DNA from: Actibacterium sp. MT2.3-13A
Lineage (GTDB): Bacteria > Pseudomonadota > Alphaproteobacteria > Rhodobacterales > Rhodobacteraceae
DNA length: 64,000 bases
Direction: 5' to 3'
NCBI RefSeq assembly: GCF_018139985.1
Contig: NZ_JAGSOU010000014.1
Span: 28,377-92,376 of the forward strand
In this document: positions 62,319 to 64,000 of the stretch, one piece after another
Numbering within the stretch: the stretch's first letter is position 1
Layout: each line of letters begins with the position of its first letter
The notes under the pieces: model-generated
What the model saw: the letters and a program-made list of their open reading frames with translations, nothing else
Told to the model about the DNA's origin: nothing
Database searches by the model: none
Made by a program: the position numbers and the translations under genes

Positions 62319-63537
62319 GCACCGCCGTCAGCGTCCCCTTGCCGATCCCCGCGACATCGGCAAGGGGATAGGCGACGTAGCCCGCCAGCGACACCGCGTA
62401 ATAGCTGATCGCGACCACAGACAGCCCCTCGACCGTGTGTTGCAGGCGCAGCTGCAAGTCAGCGCGCCGGTCCATGCTTTCCAGCAGCTTCTGGTTCTGG
62501 GCCGAGCGCGCCACGTCCACCTGCGTGCGCAGCAGGTCGCCCGCCCGCGTCGCCCGCTCGATCATCGAGCGCAGCCGCGCCTCGGTCGATTTGATCGTCC
62601 GCATCGACGGATCGTAGCGGCGCATCATGAATTCGCGGAAGGTCTGCCGCCCCTCGAAACGGGCCTCGCGCATCACCTCGATGCGCTGGTGCACCAGCGC
62701 CTCGTAGGCCGCGGTGGCCGAAAAGCGGAACGAGGCCAGCGCCAGCATGTTCTCCAGCTCGGCCGAGATTTCCAGCAGCGCGTGCAGCGTCTGCTCGGGC
62801 TGGCGCGCGCCGCCGGTCATGTCGGCGGTCAGCGCCGAAAGCTGGGTGTCGATCTCGCCCATGCGCACGGAGAGGTCGCGCGCCCGCGGCAGGCCCAGCA
62901 TCGACATGGTCTTGTAGGTCTCGATCTCGGTCAGGCGCTGCACCATGCGCCCCACCCGGCGCGCGCCGGTATCGGGCCGCACGAACAGCGCGAAACGCAT
63001 GTGCCCGGCCGGATCGATGCGGAAATCCGAGGCCATGATGGCGCTGTCGTCCAGCACCGAGGAACAGGCCAGGCTTTCGGGCACGAACCACTCGTAGAGG
63101 CGGCGCACGATCTCGCCGTCGGCCTGCCGCTGCTGTTCGACCCGGATCAGCGCCGAGGTGATCCGCTTGCCCGGCGCGGCGGCCAGCCAATCCTCGGGAA
63201 ACACATCGAAGGCCGCCGGGTCGAAGGGTCGGTCGGCCACGCCGTCGCTGAACATGGTGTAGGTGACGAACTCGGTGTGGCTTTCCCATTTCAGCCGGTG
63301 CCGGCCGATCTGGCCGAAATAATGCGTGGCCTCGGGCTGCGGGTGCGGCGCGCCGAAGCGGTCCAGCAGGTCGAGCAGATGCGCTTGGTCAGCCGCGCGG
63401 TCGCGGGTGGCGGCGTCCTGCGGCTGCTTGATCGCCAGGAAGGCCGCGTGGCAGGGCGTCTCCAGCGAGGGGAACGGCCGCGCGTGCAGCTCGTTGGCCA
63501 GGGCATAGCGCAGCGGGTGATCTTCGATCTGGGTCAT
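62254..63537 (-). CDS. DUF3422-family membrane protein
   Basis: 427 residues. The long soluble part begins HPLRYALANELHARPFPSLE, with RRYDPSMRTIKSTEARL near 325 and a coiled-coil-like stretch at 330-375. Two membrane helices sit at the C-terminus (VEGLSVVAISYYAVSLAGYV and LTAVLTPVVVLAVWLMV), followed by RRIRKSFH. The DUF3422 function is unknown; the layout resembles CorA-like proteins, but no GMN motif is seen. The ATG at 63537 is followed by the conserved domain. A 9-bp hairpin sits in its leader. Confidence 0.87.
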   Translation of the reverse strand: MTQIEDHPLRYALANELHARPFPSLETPCHAAFLAIKQPQDAATRDRAADQAHLLDLLDRFGAPHPQPEATHYFGQIGRHRLKWESHTEFVTYTMFSDGVADRPFDPAAFDVFPEDWLAAAPGKRITSALIRVEQQRQADGEIVRRLYEWFVPESLACSSVLDDSAIMASDFRIDPAGHMRFALFVRPDTGARRVGRMVQRLTEIETYKTMSMLGLPRARDLSVRMGEIDTQLSALTADMTGGARQPEQTLHALLEISAELENMLALASFRFSATAAYEALVHQRIEVMREARFEGRQTFREFMMRRYDPSMRTIKSTEARLRSMIERATRAGDLLRTQVDVARSAQNQKLLESMDRRADLQLRLQHTVEGLSVVAISYYAVSLAGYVAYPLADVAGIGKGTLTAVLTPVVVLAVWLMVRRIRKSFH

Positions 63538-63557
63538 GGGCGCGGCTTTCGGGTTTT

Positions 63558-63579
63558 CCCCATTCCTAGCGGAATGGGG
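63558..63579 (-). other. Perfect 9-bp hairpin in the DUF3422 leader
   Basis: CCCCATTCC and GGAATGGGG pair around a 4-base loop (TAGC on the plus strand), 20 bp upstream of the ATG. On the minus strand it is followed by A-rich rather than T-rich sequence, so it is not an intrinsic terminator. It may affect translation or mark an operator. The rest of 63580-63842 shows no gene. Confidence 0.55.
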
Positions 63580-63842
63580 CGCAAAGTAAACGGGAACGCT
63601 CAATGAATACGACGGGTTATCGGTGCGGCATTGTGTGCCGCCGTCCCGAAAAGGGAGGCCATGTCTCGGGCGCGCGTTGGCCTGCCTTGAAGCCGCTGCA
63701 GACCTTGGCTGGAGGTCCATCAAGAGGAGGCTGGCGGCCGCGGCCCGGCGTGGCCGCCGGGTGGAAGGGATGATCGGCGTGTCCGTCCGGTGCATGGCCG
63801 CTCCGTCCGCGGAGCGGGCGAACGCGGTCTCGCGACATCTCC

Positions 63843-63878
63843 AAAAGAAAACCGCCCCGCGCGGGATGCGCGGGGCGG
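63843..63878 (-). terminator. Intrinsic terminator after pntB
   Basis: An 11-bp perfect stem (CCGCCCCGCGC / GCGCGGGGCGG, 5-base loop) is followed on the minus strand by TTTTCTTTT. It lies 24 bp after the pntB stop, in the correct orientation. Confidence 0.88.
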
Positions 63879-63901
63879 CCTGATGGTCTGCCGGGTCGAC
63901 G

Positions 63902-64000
63902 TCACTCGATCATGGTCAGGAGCTTGTCGATGGAGGCCTTTGCGTCGCCGTAATACATCCGCGTATTCTCCTTGAAGAACAGCGGGTTCTCGATGCCCGA
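63902..64000 (-). CDS. pntB: NAD(P) transhydrogenase subunit beta, C-terminal end only
   Basis: The last 32 residues plus stop. [23 protein letters not shown] matches the NADP-binding domain III end of PntB (E. coli GVENPLFFKDNTMMLFGDAK). PntB and PntA form the membrane transhydrogenase that makes NADPH from NADH using the proton gradient. The gene continues beyond the window. Confidence 0.88.
   Translation of the reverse strand, partial: SGIENPLFFKENTRMYYGDAKASIDKLLTMIE

Overview
The window is GC-rich chromosomal DNA, almost completely filled with genes. It looks like an alphaproteobacterium of the Rhodobacteraceae (Rhodobacterales). The grounds are the gene order nlpD / DUF815 ATPase / tatC-tatB-tatA, a nuoA-N operon interrupted by small genes typical of that family (DUF5337, DUF5333, a NuoE with a helix-hairpin-helix tail) and followed by birA-coaX-rnj, a Hint-domain protein, and a liu-type leucine degradation operon. 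I saw no rRNA, tRNA, CRISPR array, phage or insertion sequence.

Layout. 1-3.2 kb: tail of an NlpD-like cell-division factor, a DUF815 ATPase and the Tat protein export genes. 3.4-6 kb: a rhodanese, an orphan ABC ATPase and an unusual SDR protein. 6-12 kb: Hint protein, double UspA, release factor 3, ExoD-like protein and a DEAD-box helicase, closed by a perfect bidirectional terminator. 12-33 kb (minus strand): the complete complex I operon nuoA-N with six extra genes (a sulfotransferase, four small uncharacterised envelope proteins and a carboxymuconolactone decarboxylase-like protein), running on into birA, coaX and rnj. 33-40.3 kb (minus strand): leucine/isovalerate catabolism (ivd, mccB, mccA, GST, mvaB, enoyl-CoA hydratase). 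40.9-44.4 kb: a K+ uptake island with one RCK regulator (KtrA type) and two different channel-like subunits (KtrB type and TrkH type). 44.5-50.6 kb: a DegT/DnrJ aminotransferase, phosphoglycolate phosphatase, then glmU-glmS-AlkD. 50.6-55 kb: acyl-CoA synthetase, moaA and an M20 amidohydrolase. 55-60.8 kb: a complete Dpp/Opp-type ABC importer. 61-64 kb: YeeE/YedE sulfur transporter, DUF3422 membrane protein and the last 32 residues of pntB.

The genes fit together mostly by operon. The glm genes make UDP-GlcNAc. The liu operon degrades isovaleryl-CoA to acetyl-CoA and acetoacetate, and complex I oxidises the NADH produced by catabolism. BirA can charge the biotin carboxyl carrier of MccA.

The most useful non-coding observations are two. 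First, the ivd operon and the acyl-CoA synthetase gene, 12 kb apart, share the same promoter/operator layout: TTGAC(C/A), 17 nt, -10, then TGAAC-N4-GTTCA. This suggests one shared TetR-type regulator. Second, an intergenic element of about 34 bp (CGCCTCCGGCGGG-RR-TATTT...AGAAGAA) occurs three times, with two weaker look-alikes. I did not find a clearly new multi-gene defence or biosynthetic system. The most unusual gene contexts are the sulfotransferase between nuoC and nuoD and the mixed KtrA-KtrB-TrkH cluster.
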